Below are positions 11,401-22,824 of a DNA stretch of 64,000 nt, one piece after another (the first letter of the stretch is position 1; each line of letters starts with the position of its first letter). A model generated the notes under the pieces. The model was not told where the DNA came from, did not search any database, and saw only the letters and a list, made by a program, of their open reading frames with translations. The stretch comes from Hypomesus transpacificus (lineage: Eukaryota > Chordata > Actinopteri > Osmeriformes > Osmeridae). Location of the stretch: positions 14,494,924 through 14,558,923 of the forward strand of contig NC_061065.1 in the NCBI RefSeq assembly GCF_021917145.1, in the 5' to 3' direction. The position numbers and the translations under genes were made by a program.

Positions 11401-12668
11401 TATTACAACCCATCATCCGGAACTTCCTGGCTGAGTGATCTCACGATCGTGGCCGGCCAATCAAGTACTCACTCTGCACGTTGTCACCATGCTGACCCTG
11501 TATGGTGGCGTTGTTCTGGCCCACCGTCTCCTGTAGCTGCTTGCTCTGGTCTTCCAGCTCAGTGGCAAAGCCCGCATACACCGCAAACACATCTCTCAGG
11601 TCCTGCTTCAAAACCTACAGTAGAACAGAAAGAATGAGTGAGTATGTGTGTGTGTTTGCATCTAAACTGTGCTCCTACTAAGACTACTGAAGGGTCCATT
11701 CCTCCCCTTAACCAAGGGCCTATAGATGATGGAAAGGTAGTGGGCCAAAGCCAACAACAATTTCTCAGTTAACCCCCCAACCCCAGAGTTCTGGATGCTT
11801 CCGGACATATAGAGGTTTGCACCTGGACTTCAGACAACAGTTTGGCCAAGGCAGAGTGAGTGCTCTTCTGTACACTTCTTTGGTACTGCCGCTGTTTCTG
11901 GACTTCTATTTGTTCTTCGTGGCCCCGGCGCAATTTACCAAGGCACTAGAAACAGACAAGCAGTCGGTGATTAATGTGTTACAAACACATATACAATATA
12001 AAATGCTTAGTAGGCCTAACTCTACCTGTTGATTCATACAAGCCTGGTTGTGAAAACAAGCCAGACACAAATTATCCCTTATTTAATCTACTTTTAAAGG
12101 GGGAAATCAGTGGATTGTGAAGTACAAATTAGTGGGCATCTGGTGTCTGCTCTACAAGCACTTTATCCTTCAGGCAGTAAGCACTTCCATCTGTCGTGTG
12201 ATTTCCTGGTGGTAAAATGGCCGAAGGGTGCCATGGGTATGGCTAACTCAGACCTATTGTTTTGGTCAGATCAATGACGGTATGTCAGAATCATTTTTAC
12301 AATGCAGATGAACGTGTCATCCAATTTACCTCAGCAAGTCTCAGGTGAAGAATTGCATTTTCAGTTTCCAACTCTAGAATGCGCTCTTCTTTGCTCTGGA
12401 ATCGTTGAAAAAGACTGTTAGGCAACACCTTGGTAGTCATCCATTCCATGATTTGTAAAAGGTGTTTGTCAAAATAGCGGAAAGCGTAAATAATGCTTCT
12501 GCTAACAATAGGTAAGCAAGGTTTGACATAAAATAAGCTAACTTCCGTTTAACATTATGGAGAAAAAACTGTTAAACGGCATGCGTAAAGGCTACCTACC
12601 CGCAGTTTGTGCTCCAGAAGGTGGACTTGATGTGCAAATATTTGGTCCCGGTTAATAAAGAGTGGCAT
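5442..12668 (-). CDS. kif25: Kinesin-like protein KIF25 (kinesin-14 type, C-terminal motor)
   Basis: Fourteen coding exons on the minus strand: 12600-12668, 12330-12395, 11473-11614, 9199-9302, 8408-8493, 8259-8298, 8043-8110, 7822-7896, 7387-7530, 7003-7179, 6681-6835, 6182-6424, 5912-6067 and 5442-5593. Frame is kept throughout, giving 558 aa. Residues 1-127 are a helical stalk rich in Glu, Leu and Arg. The motor begins near residue 130 ([11 protein letters not shown]) and has P-loop GQTGSGKT at 226-233, switch I SSRSH at 354-358 and switch II DLAGSE at 449-454. A motor after the stalk is the kinesin-14 layout. FEFERVHGPED and the [16 protein letters not shown] segment match my memory of KIF25, a minus-end-type kinesin linked to centrosome positioning. 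A Ser/Pro/Arg-rich insert (about 380-440) separates the switches. An alternative out-of-frame ATG lies just upstream at 12675. The gene is divergent from ccdc167. Confidence 0.9.
7190..7320. repeat. CA-rich simple repeat in kif25 intron
   Basis: Interrupted (CA)n with cacaaacagata units, between kif25 exons 9 and 10. Similar CA/TG-rich runs fill most of the short kif25 introns at 6560-6680 and 6860-6990. Confidence 0.8.
8496..9130. repeat. About 635-bp polypurine minisatellite in kif25 intron
   Basis: Almost pure A/G on the plus strand, built from 16- to 18-base units of the type gagggagagagagaagga with variants containing gagcgaga or an extra aggag. It fills nearly the whole intron between kif25 exons 4 and 5, beginning one or two bases from the exon-5 acceptor (8494-8495). 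On the coding strand it is a continuous polypyrimidine tract abutting that acceptor. The long open frames over it in both directions are low-complexity artefacts. Confidence 0.95.
9320..11472. other. kif25 intron 3, contains a MITE and a purine-rich tract
   Basis: This intron holds the MITE at 10242-10460, listed separately, and a purine-rich stretch at about 11050-11245 (gagagaaagagg-like). It also has scattered CA runs. No extra kif25 exon or other gene is evident. Open frames over 10860-11317 are composition artefacts of the purine tract. Confidence 0.5.
10242..10460. mobile_element. MITE with 18-bp terminal inverted repeats and TGA target duplication
   Basis: The ends are perfect inverted repeats of GGGCCTCATTTACTAACA over 18 bases. 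The 219-bp element is flanked by direct repeats TGA (10239-10241 and 10461-10463). It has no coding capacity. A 3-bp target duplication and GGG/CCC ends are compatible with a PIF/Harbinger-type non-autonomous element, but family assignment is an inference. It lies in kif25 intron 3. Confidence 0.85.
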
Positions 12669-13797
12669 TTTGCATACAGGAGAAATGTTCCTCGATGTAC
12701 AGGACAGTCTATCTAAGACCGAACTGTCAACCCGCTTTCTCGCAGGTCAGTTAATGCGATTACGCACGGTCAACACTTTTCCAAGCGGCTCTCCGTTAGT
12801 GCGTAATTTGCGTCCCGTTGTCCGGTGAGACGTACGATCTGATAGGTGCTATAAACTTTTGACAGGCAAGTTGATTGAGGGACATTCATACTACTAACAG
12901 GCATAAAGACAAGGTTCTGTTAAAACTGTTACAGTTTACAATTACAACACAATGTGTTGACAAACATCAAGCAAAATTCAACGTCAATTAATGTTTTAGG
13001 CTGCATGTAGTCAATTATTCATTTGGGACCTTACACTCCAACTGCAATTTTAATGGTTTATTGACAGCAATTTTCTTTCTTATTGGCTCCCAGACATCTT
13101 GAATGTCTTAGTGATGGACTTGTGGATTGCACGGAGCATCCTTATGTGGACAGGACTTCTATGGGGTTCCAGGTTGGCCACATGCTCCTTAGACAGTTCC
13201 TGATTGTCTGGTGAACCTGTGACAAGAGGACATTTTAGAGTTGGAGATCAGTGAACTTGGACAAAGTTAGCTCATTTTAAACAATCCCTTTTTAATTTAT
13301 CAAGGACGACAACTAGTTGTTGTCGCTCACCAGGTTAAACCTAAGAGCTGGTGGGCACCTATTCCTCAGCAGAGGACCAGTCGGGTTTTTTTCGTTATCT
13401 TCATAAACTGTAAGATAAAAACACAAACCATGCTAGAATTTATGAAAATCAAGACAACCTGTCTTCTGTCACCTCCAAACTATGCAGTATGCAGCTACAG
13501 CACAGGTTATTGTTTGCTGGACCCCTCGTGAATTGATGTCGAATGATTGTAAAACATATTCCTGTCAAATAGTTAATACTTGTCCAAAGTAGGCTGTTTT
13601 AATTATGAAATGGATTGTTGCTGATGAACCTAATGAATGTGAATGCATCTTCACCTCCGCAAAGATAGGGGGCGGTATTTATCAAACTGCTCCTAGTTGA
13701 TCACGGAGAAGCGTTGCATGATGACGTGACCAGTGGCTTCAGATAGGTTTTCCCAGAGCTTTCCCAGGGTTTTCAACCATATGTTTTATTAAGAAAA
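12669..13797. promoter_or_regulatory. Shared upstream region of kif25 (-) and ccdc167 (+)
   Basis: The start codons of the two divergent genes are 1.13 kb apart, so both promoters must lie here or in upstream noncoding exons. The part next to kif25 (12700-12840) has several CpGs (cgcgg, gcgtaat and acgcac motifs). No canonical TATA box was seen near either start. A short fragment near 13670 resembles the interior of the MITE at 10242 (ggtatttatcaaac), without its ends. Confidence 0.45.
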
Positions 13798-14708
13798 ATG
13801 ACGAAATCAAAGCAGAGAAAACAAGAAAAAATCAGCGTTGCTAGCGAAGTAAGATACTTCTCAGTTGTATGTTCGTTGTGTCTTTTACGGGGCCTATAGC
13901 CTACGTGCATCTAAAGTCAAACAGCATTGCTAGCTCGCTAGCTCCGCTGACATAGAGCATCACACTCCATTCATTTATTGAATTAATCCCAGTAGCCTAT
14001 TAGGTTATTCTGTCAACGTTAAAGTGTGCCTACTGTTAAGTATACTTCACTTGATTCTATAAAAGAGACTTGTATTGGTTTGTCACTGAGTAGCTACATT
14101 CTTTTCTGTTCAGATCGATCGTGTGGAGGAAAGAAAGTCTCGTTGTCAGGACAATCTCGAGAGGGCCGAGTACAGGAAGAGGCGAGAGGAGTTGTCCGAA
14201 CAAGACAGGTGAGGAAAACAAGGAAGATGATGGTAATAAACATGAATCCAGCCATTGGGGTACTTAATCTACAGTCACTGTCATCCACAGGCAAGCCTTG
14301 GAGGATGAAATGACTATAATGAATGACAGGATGATCAAACTCGGTAAGAGATAGATGAGTTACATTCCTCTTACGCCATTGTTTTGGTTACTTGAATGCT
14401 CATAAACAGTCAGTGAATTGAATAATTAGAATACACATGTTCTCTCTCACCATTTACAAGAAACTGTCTTTATGGTAGTAATTTTGGCGAGACAGAAGTT
14501 TAAAGTTAGGATATTGTCAAGGGGGCCAGCGTTCTGCCATATTGAGTTCCAACTGTATACTCCATAGCGCCACCACCGACTGTTTAACCTCTCATACGCA
14601 GATAAGGAGCTGGAAGTGCTGAGAGGAGAGAACAGGAGGAACATGATGCTGTCCGTGGCTCTGTTGGCCATCAGTGCTCTCTTCTACTACGGCTTTGTCT
14701 ATTACTGA
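13798..14708 (+). CDS. ccdc167: Coiled-coil domain-containing protein 167
   Basis: Four coding exons: 13798-13848, 14114-14208, 14291-14343 and 14602-14708, with frame kept, encoding 101 aa (human CCDC167 is 97). The N-terminal two thirds are highly charged and heptad-like (IDRVEERKSRCQDNLER, then EYRKRREELSEQDRQ), a short coiled coil. Residues 81-100 are a hydrophobic tail ending FYYGFVYY, so the product is predicted to be a small tail-anchored membrane protein. The molecular function of the family is poorly known. A three-codon upstream frame (ATG TTT TAT TAA, 13781-13792) ends five bases before the chosen start. The gene is convergent with cmtr1, matching the human CCDC167-CMTR1 neighbourhood on 6p21. 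Confidence 0.93.
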
Positions 14709-15560
14709 TGGAAGACTCAGGACTACATCCCCCATCAAGACCAAGGACTGCCATGGCAGCTACGGACTACAAGTCCTTCGTCATGCCTTGACCATGCATT
14801 GCCTCACTCCCAAACCATACCAAAAACAAGCTGCTGCCGTCAAGCACGACAGAATGTACATATCTGATCTGGGGGGTCTCGATATGTCGAGTGACAACTA
14901 AATAGAATAGTTGATAGCTGAGATGTCATATCGGCTTTTGACAGATGTGAGCTTTGCCAACGGTGGACCACTTATGGAAGCACAATAATGGATGTGGAGG
15001 TTGGACCTGAATGCTTTTGTGCCCTCTCCTTTCAGTTGCAGCAGCTACATTATGATCTATTATATCAAAGGATTTATCATTGTGTTGGTGTTGTTGTTGT
15101 ATATGATGGCTTCATATGAATGTCTTGCTTCTCAAGGATCGCCAAACTTTCATCATACATATACTGTATACACACATACGTCATATGCTTGATTGTCTTT
15201 CAAGTCCCGCACGCTGTGTATCGTGCTGGAAAATGACATCACAATGTTACACACCCACACCAACAACCGATTGTCTACATAATTGACCTACAGTAAGCCT
15301 AAAGGCCTTCATTTTATGATTTTACTTGTCTTTAAACAGTTCACTTGTCGTTTGTTTTAAGCATGCAAGGACTAGACTTCTACCTGCAGCTGTCTAGATC
15401 ACATGACCTGTACCTGCCGCATTCAAGGTATTTTTTAATTTCATCAATTTATCCCTTGGATTCAATTCATCACAATGTACAATGTGTTTTCACTCAATTA
15501 AACCACCACAAGTGCATGCATGATTTTGTAATGTAATTTGTTATCTTATAAATGGAAAGC

Positions 15561-15566
15561 AATAAA
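15561..15566 (+). terminator. Poly(A) signal of ccdc167
   Basis: AATAAA about 850 bases after the ccdc167 stop, in an AT-rich 3' UTR. It is the best placed canonical signal before the convergent cmtr1 gene. Confidence 0.65.
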
Positions 15567-15682
15567 GAATGTATTCAAAAGATCTCCAGACCCAGACAGA
15601 TTCTTTAATCCGGTAAAGGTATTAAGTACCCCAGTGGTCTCAATCTTAACGACAGAAAAATATTTCCTGGGAAGAGCACGCT

Positions 15683-15688
15683 TTTATT
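15683..15688 (-). terminator. Candidate poly(A) signal of cmtr1
   Basis: TTTATT on the plus strand reads AATAAA on the minus strand, about 860 bases past the cmtr1 stop. If used, the cmtr1 and ccdc167 transcripts end within about 120 bases of each other. Confidence 0.5.
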
Positions 15689-16545
15689 TTGTATTCATAA
15701 TTGGGGAAGAAACATGACAAAGAAAAACAAATGACACGTCATCCTTGACATTTCACAACAATAACAAGAGGAAGGGGGGGAGGCAACCGGATGCAACGAA
15801 GACACACGAGGTTCAGAAAGAACCTCCCAGGAATCCCCATAGTGAATCACCCTCCAGGACCAGGCCCCACCCAGAGGAGGGCTGGCTGGACTCTATATGG
15901 ATTCAATGCATTTGATTCGAGATTCTCCATGCTATGTGGATGGAGCTTTTGGTAGGCAAGCCAAGACTACTGTGGACAGAGCGCGCAGGTCAGATGAACC
16001 AACCTGGTCGGGTGTGGGAAAGGGGCGGAGGGGTCGGGGAAGTGAGGAACGAAGTCCATAAAACAAACGTGACCAGATAAAACACATGTAAATGCGTGTG
16101 TGAGTGAGTGTACGCTGTCCACACACGCAGTACATAGGAAACACATGATGTGAACTCCAAGTCGAGGAGGACACATAGACAGGGACAAATATAAAAAGCT
16201 GAGCAGGTGCATGCAGAGCAACAGGATGTGTCGAATGGCTGCTTAACTGTGTCAATTAGTCGGAACATTTCTAATGAGCAGAACTCTGTGCACTCGGACG
16301 GGCTGCAGCGAGCCTGGGGTCGTGGATAAAGGCCAGTGGTCTCGTCCAGGTCCAATGGTTACAAGGGAAACCAGTGTCAGAACCACTGAGAATGGATGAC
16401 CTTCTGTCCTTAATTTTGGATCCATACATTCAATGACAATTCATTTCTAACCATCACCATGCACATTGTCTATCGGCAATTGGCCTTGGCAGGAATCACT
16501 GCGCGAGCTGTGGTGTTTTTCAATGTGATGGCGCCCCCCCGTGGC

Positions 16546-19500
16546 TCAGGGCTGGTAGTGTTGGTGGATGAAGGAGAGCACGTCGTCTTTGGACAGCTTT
16601 TCGGGGTCCACCCTGGACTGGGAGTCATGAACTCTGACCCCTTCTTCCCACGCCCAGAACAAGCGCTCCGAGTGGCAGACGCTGAAGAGACAAAAAAGAA
16701 CAAGAAAACAAACACACACAAACAAATGCGTTGTGATTCTGTTGAAATAGGCTTAAAACACTTAACCCAAGGATTTCCTCGACGGGGCAATTCAACCGAT
16801 CCATCGTGTGGTCCGAAACAGGGGTTTCTATTCCAAAACGGTCGCTACTCACTGGAAGGGGGCCACAGAGTTGGCAGGTAGGTCATACGTCGATTCTTTG
16901 GTGGTCTTGTTGAAGAAGAACTTCCGCTTGGAGTTCTTGCTGTAAGCCATCGTCCAGGGATCTGACACAAGAGGGTTAGATCAGACTCCACACGCCTATT
17001 ACACACACACACACACACACGCGCACACGCACACACTCTCACCATTGACAGTCTTTATGATGTACAGTCCACTGGGGAGGAAGTGGCGGTCGTCTCGGCC
17101 AGTGTAGGACAGCCGGGGGACTCCCCCGGAGCTCTTAGTGACCTTCATCTCCAGCCTAGAGAGGAACACACACACACACACACTGGTGACGGACATCATT
17201 TCGGGGGGGTTCTTATGACAACTGGGGAACGTCTGTGTGTGTTCTTGCGTCGGCGGCTCTCGCGGAGCTCCTCCCATACCTGACAAATATTTTATCCATC
17301 TCCTCCAGCCTGTACACCTCCTTCACTCTGAAGGAACAGGAGTCGAAACATGTTTTACTGACATGTTAAAACCCCTCAGGATGGCGTTACAGATAAACGT
17401 CCCAGAGTTTCTACCTGATGGGGTTCATGTCCGGCCTGCTGGGCTTCGACACGGCCTTCACGAACTTCTCAGCCATCTGGATTCTGGAGACGAAAGGGCC
17501 AAAGCTTTATTGACAAAACACGTTCAACCTAACTGCAGGGGGAGCAGGGAGATAGAACCACGATCCCTTTCTGGTGGCGGCAGCTCACCGTTGGTTAAAG
17601 TGCTGGTCTCTTATGTCGGTGCCGTTGAGCACCAGAGCGTCCAGAACATGCACCGCGTTGATCCGGCGCTGGGCTTTGCCCTGTGGAACACACAGACGGA
17701 ACCAGCCGGCTTAGCAACAGAACCGGCTGGGATTCTACTCTGCTAGATGCGCCCGTCAGTCTTCGACGTCGATCTAGTCCTCCGGTTCTACCTTCCCCTT
17801 CGCCTCCTCTCCGTTCAGTCGGGCGCCCCCCCTCCTCCATATCTCCTACCTCTCCCTTCAGCTCCTGGACGATCTCCACGCTCAGAAGGGTCTCTCTGGG
17901 CAGCTCCAGCTTGAAGCACTCCAGCTTCTTCCAGCGCAGGGGCATCTTCCCGTCCCACGTGTAGATCTGGGACTTCTGTGTGCAGACACGAGACAGACCC
18001 AGAGTTATAGGACTGAGGGCCAGTCCGGCAGACTCGACTGGAGTCTAGACTGGAGTTAAGGCCATTAAGATGAGTGTTGTTGTTAGTTTTTTTTTTTTGG
18101 GGGGGGGGGGGTCGTGCTGTCTCACCCCGAGAGCAAGCAGGAAGAGCTGCTCGCCTCCGCCCACAATGCAGCGGTAGTCCAGGACGTGGTGCACCTTGTC
18201 CAGCGTGGTGGAGCTCAGAGGAGTGGGCTTGGAGTTGAACGACTCTGCGTCCGAACCCTGACAGAGGGAAGCAGGAGAGGGAGAGATAGCCATGGAGGGA
18301 GAAGGGAGATAGTGAGAGACAGCGAGATTGAGAGATAGCGAGAGTGAGAGGTAATAAGAGAGAGAGAGGAGGAGAGAGAGCAAGCATGACAGGGAGAGAG
18401 ACAAAATAATCTGTGTTCTGGTCTCACCTTTATGAGCTCGTAGAACTTGGACTTGGGGTCTGAGGAAGAGGGAGTCACTCTGGCCTTATCAGGAACCTGG
18501 ATACATATTTCAAAATAAGAGTCAGGCTTGAGTGTAAAAAAAAAACGAGGTACTGGTTGTCATCTCCTGTCCTGTATCCCACTCACCCCCCAAAGTTTCA
18601 GACACTCTTTTCGGATCTCTGCTTGCCTGGACTCAGAGAGGGCCCTGGAAACACACCACATAACGCTCAAATCTCTCTCACACAAACACACATCATGCAT
18701 AGCAGGAACACAGGTGGAAGTCAGGGTACTCACGGGTCTAACACATAGGCATGGATTTTTGCTAGGGCCTTGATCTGGACTGCACAGTGGCTGCAAGGAG
18801 AAAGGTGCATGTGGTTATTCGTTTGCCTCCAAAAATGTGTGCGTGCGCGTGTATGTATGTATGCTTGTGTCCATACTTCTCATTGGACTTGACCATGTGC
18901 TGGTAGAAGTGTGTGTCTCCTTTCATAATGTCGAGGGGAACCACCTCCACAACGTCAGACTCGCTGTTCCTCAGGTGGTTGAGTTTGAGGTTGACCGTGA
19001 ACATGAACTCTCGCACTGCGTCCGTGCCGGGCTTCATCCCGCGACACACGATGTACCTGAGCATCACACACACGCACACACACACACAATGTGTGAACAC
19101 ACGCAAACACACCTCTTGGTCTGTCCCACACAAGCATCCACACCTGGACGCCCCCCCCCCACACCTGGTAGACAAACACGCACGCGCGCACGCACCTCTC
19201 GGAGTTGGCGGGCCGGCTGGTGATGGGTTTGAAGAGCGAGATCTTGTCGAAGCAGAGGTACAGCAGGTAGATGAGCCCCACGGAGAAGGGGGTGAACAGG
19301 TCAAAGGTCTTACACACAAAGTGGCCCCCTGAGAGACGGAGACACACACACACACATGGCCAGCTGAGAGGAGGTCACGCTGGGCCACGCACACTGGAAA
19401 TACACACACGCACACACACTCTAGCTCACACACTCACGCATACCTGGCCTGAGTGTTGACATGGCGGTGAGGAACTGGCAGAGCAGCAGCTGTTTACTTA

Positions 19501-21096
19501 GAATCTCCTGGATGTTCTCCTGGCCTTCCACAGAGAAGCCCTGCCAATCGGAGCACGGAGAAGATGAGCACCACGACGCAATCCACCAATCCGAGCAAAG
19601 GGAAGGGATGAGTGTTACAACACAGCCAATCAATAATTGCTAAGAGATCGGCGCGACCTGACCCAACCTGCCACCAGAGCAAAGAGCAGCACAGGTCAGT
19701 AATCCTGCAGTCAATACTGACACAGTGGGATGAAAGTGTACTGACCCCGTCTGCCATGAGGAAGTGAAGGCCTCTCCTCTCTGTACTCTCCATCACAAAG
19801 TTCCGGAAGGCGCTCACGTTCTCGGGTCGAGTGATGTCGCCATCTCCATCTACCCCTCCCTCACCTGGGTCAACGAAAGAGGCCGTTCACAAAGCCGGCC
19901 AGATTCAGTTCCAAGTCCCCCTTCCTCCTGTGTTAATACCTTTGGCAAGCACACCACGGTGGACGCACACAGCACAGAACACAACACAGCACAGAACACA
20001 GCACAGAACACAGCACAGAACACAGCACAGAACAGAACAAAGCACAGAACAAAGCACAGAACACAACACAGCACAGCACAGAACACAGCACAGAACAAAG
20101 CACAGCACAGAACACAGCACAGAACAAAGCACAGAACAGAACACAGCACCACACGACACAGCTGTACCCCTCCTCATCCGACAGGGTATTGGAGCGTGTA
20201 CCGTAGTAAGGCTCAAACAGCTCGCTGGGCGCAGCGTAGAAGTCCTCCAGCTTGAAGTCGCAGGGTCCTTTGAGGGTCATGCCGAAGCCCTTGGCGTGCC
20301 AGCGCCGCTTCCAGAGGATGTACTCGGAGAAGCCGCCCGGCCCGGCGCACACGTCCGCAAAGTACAGCAGCTCGCCCTCGCGCTCTCGCGTCTGGGGCTT
20401 CTGTACAGAGGAAACCCTCATGTCGTTTCCGGAAGATTCCTTTGTGTCGGGCTGGCTATCAATGGGGAGGGGGTTGAAGTGTCTGTTTGACAAGGTCGGG
20501 AGATCTGACTCACCCCTTGGGAGTCCTTTGGGTTGGTGAACATGTAGTCAAAGACATGGTCGATGTTTGCCATCTTCATAGCCGCTCTGGACGTGACGAG
20601 CACGCAGAAAGAGGGGCGTGCACACACACACACGCGCACACACACACATACACACACACAGTGAGTTTGAGGCTCCTTGTGAGAACATAGGTTGAATCGT
20701 AAAGGAGTGAGCTTTTGGCTAGCATGTTACATAGCATCCTTTCATCCTGTCCACCTGTTGAGGAAGAAGGCGCCTCTGATGGTCTCGTAAGGGTTGGAGC
20801 GCGTCCGGGCTCGCCTCATCTCCTCCCCCTCCAGGTCGTCAAACACCGTCTGCGGAGCGCACAGGTGAGACACGCCCTGTCTTCACTGAACAGCGAGGGC
20901 TAGCTGTTGCTCTCCTGCCCCGGAGGGCTACTGTGCTCTGAGGGGTGACTTACCTTGCACCTCAGAAGTGTGTGGAGCAGATCCTCGGTGCAGAACTCTG
21001 TCTCATCCTCAATCTTCAGCTTCCGCTGGAATTGAGCCGTTTTAGATGTTGCTCATTGTAGTAGAAAGATTGTATGTATCTACGTGTGTGTATGTA

Positions 21097-21137
<41 letters not shown>

Positions 21138-22824
21138 ATACCGGTCCCAACGCTATCCAGTCCCTTAGCTCATCTGCATCTGGGACCTCTGTGGTGCTTT
21201 CCGGAAACCATTCTACAATCTCTAGCGCACTGGGCTGGAGGAGCGGAGAGAGGGAGAGACGGAGGGGACAGGAGAGGGAAAGAAGAGCAGGAAGAGGGAG
21301 TCGGAGGGTCAAAGAGAGAAGCGTCGCAAAAAAGAAGAAAAAGACTGCGTTCACGGTGCCCCACTGTCCATATTCAGGACGGCAGGATTGTGATGATGTC
21401 GCCGTAGTGGTCGGCCCTCCTCCCCCCTAACCTCTGGTTCGTCTTGCCAGTCCACGTTCAGCTCCCCCTGGAAGCCCTGCAGTGTGAGGCCCAGACCCCT
21501 TCTCCCTCGCTGGGTGGACGCCTCCACGATCTCCTTACGCCCCTGGCCAAACTTACCCAGGCCCTCGCCCTCACGGAAACCCATTTTGGCCTGGGCAACG
21601 AGGAAAGGAAGGGGGGGACGGGGACACAAAGGGTAGAAATAGCAGTTAGCATACACCCTAACAAACTCGCGGGATGCATACGATATGCTTTAGTCATTCA
21701 CGGGAACGATACGCTTTGCAGGATGCAATAGCCAATCCCCGAGAGGCTTTGCCACACTCTCTTTCTATCGTCAAAGTACATTCTCCGTTCCCCTAGCTAG
21801 GCTGGAGCTACACAATGATCAGGCATGTGGTGATGCCGTACCATGAGCCTCTGCGACACCCTGTTGTACATGGAGAACTTGTCGGCGTCATCCTGTTTGG
21901 AGTCGTCCGCCGCTGATGCATTCTGGGAGATGGATGGCATGGAGAACCCCGGGCGGTGGTCCTCCGGGTCGCTGTGGGAGTCGCTCTGGCTGGAGTCTGG
22001 AAGGACCACGTGCACACACACACGCATGCACACACACACCAGCACCGGAAGCCCCACACACACACCACAGACACAAGGCCAAACCCAGACGTAAACACAG
22101 CCAGCAGATATAAACGCCCAAACAAACACAGAAACACACAAGTACACTGCACAATCAGACTACAGTCGGACCAACAATGTCACACATGACCTAACCATGT
22201 GTAGGACTGGAGGGTTTGCATTGGTCTATATTCCCATGCATGTGCAGCAGCTCACAGCTTGCGTTGCATGTCAATACATGGCTGTGGGAGCATTTGTAAA
22301 CAAACTGGCTATCAGAGGCATGAATACTATTGGACTACGGTTATGATATTCACTGCTGCTGTATACCACTAATGTTTGTAAACATCCTTATAGGATTGAA
22401 GGTTACGTGGCGCCAACCACTACAATGCAAACATCCGTGCTGGGAGTTTAAAGACATGAGATAAGTGCTTGGACAGTGTATTCTGCCAAGTCTACTGCTA
22501 CTGGGAGGTCGCCAAGGACTCGGGTCTTGCACAGGTGAGATTTAGGACATGCTGCTCCGCTAAAGGTATAAACAGCAGCGGCCTGAGCATTACACAGACC
22601 CTATCCAGAATAAGGGCCTAAGATCTAACACAACTGATTATCCAAGGCTGTAAAACATGACATGTGTTGGGTGGATTTGTCTAAGTGTTTTATAGAGGTT
22701 GATGCAACTGTCATTTACCCTGACTGGCTGTGAGATGCGGCGACTCGTCGTCCGAGCTGGCGTCATCACGGCGTCTCTTGCTCCCCACGAGGGGGTCAGA
22801 GGCTGTGCCCCCCCTCCTCTTCAT
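16546..22824 (-). CDS. cmtr1: Cap-specific mRNA (nucleoside-2'-O-)-methyltransferase 1
   Basis: Twenty-three coding exons on the minus strand: 22719-22824, 21842-21996, 21432-21590, 21142-21234, 20954-21025, 20755-20849, 20514-20586, 20202-20400, 19746-19864, 19444-19540, 19196-19328, 18877-19056, 18734-18790, 18587-18644, 18428-18496, 18126-18257, 17850-17975, 17589-17680, 17415-17483, 17280-17327, 17043-17155, 16853-16961 and 16546-16681. Frame holds at every junction, giving 829 aa (human 835). The enzyme methylates the 2'-O of the first transcribed nucleotide (cap 1) in the nucleus. Order: basic N-terminus with KRRR; G-patch at 88-135; FtsJ-type methyltransferase with SAM loop [12 protein letters not shown] from 267; guanylyltransferase-like region; WW-like segment at about 749-780. 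The catalytic K-D-K residues fall at K231, D356 and K396, eight lower than human K239, D364 and K404. The ATG is eight to ten bases into an exon, so at least one noncoding 5' exon is expected. Confidence 0.97.
18082..18111. repeat. Homopolymer junction T(n)G(n) in cmtr1 intron
   Basis: A run of T followed directly by a run of about 12 G, immediately upstream of the exon-16 donor. It is prone to sequencing-length error. Confidence 0.85.
19965..20158. repeat. (CAGCACAGAA)-type minisatellite in cmtr1 intron 8
   Basis: About 190 bases of ten-base units (cagaacacag, cagcacagaa, caaagcacag) occupy more than half of a 337-bp intron of cmtr1. The repeat is open in several frames on both strands, which makes spurious ORFs rich in VLCCVLC or TAQNTAQN. 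Confidence 0.92.
21090..21136. repeat. (TG)n microsatellite at cmtr1 exon 4 donor
   Basis: A (TG)n run ends six bases before the donor of cmtr1 exon 4 (21142). On the coding strand this is (CA)n directly after the GTATGTA donor, a position where CA repeats are known to bind hnRNP L. Confidence 0.85.

Noticed and set aside
18762-19433. 223-codon minus-strand frame, apparently one large exon
   Set aside because: Contains two real cmtr1 exons (18877-19056 and 19196-19328) joined through CA-repeat introns. The true gene splices these out.
19764-20493. Long overlapping frames rich in TAQN or VLCCV
   Set aside because: Artefacts of the cmtr1 intron minisatellite fused to adjacent exon sequence.
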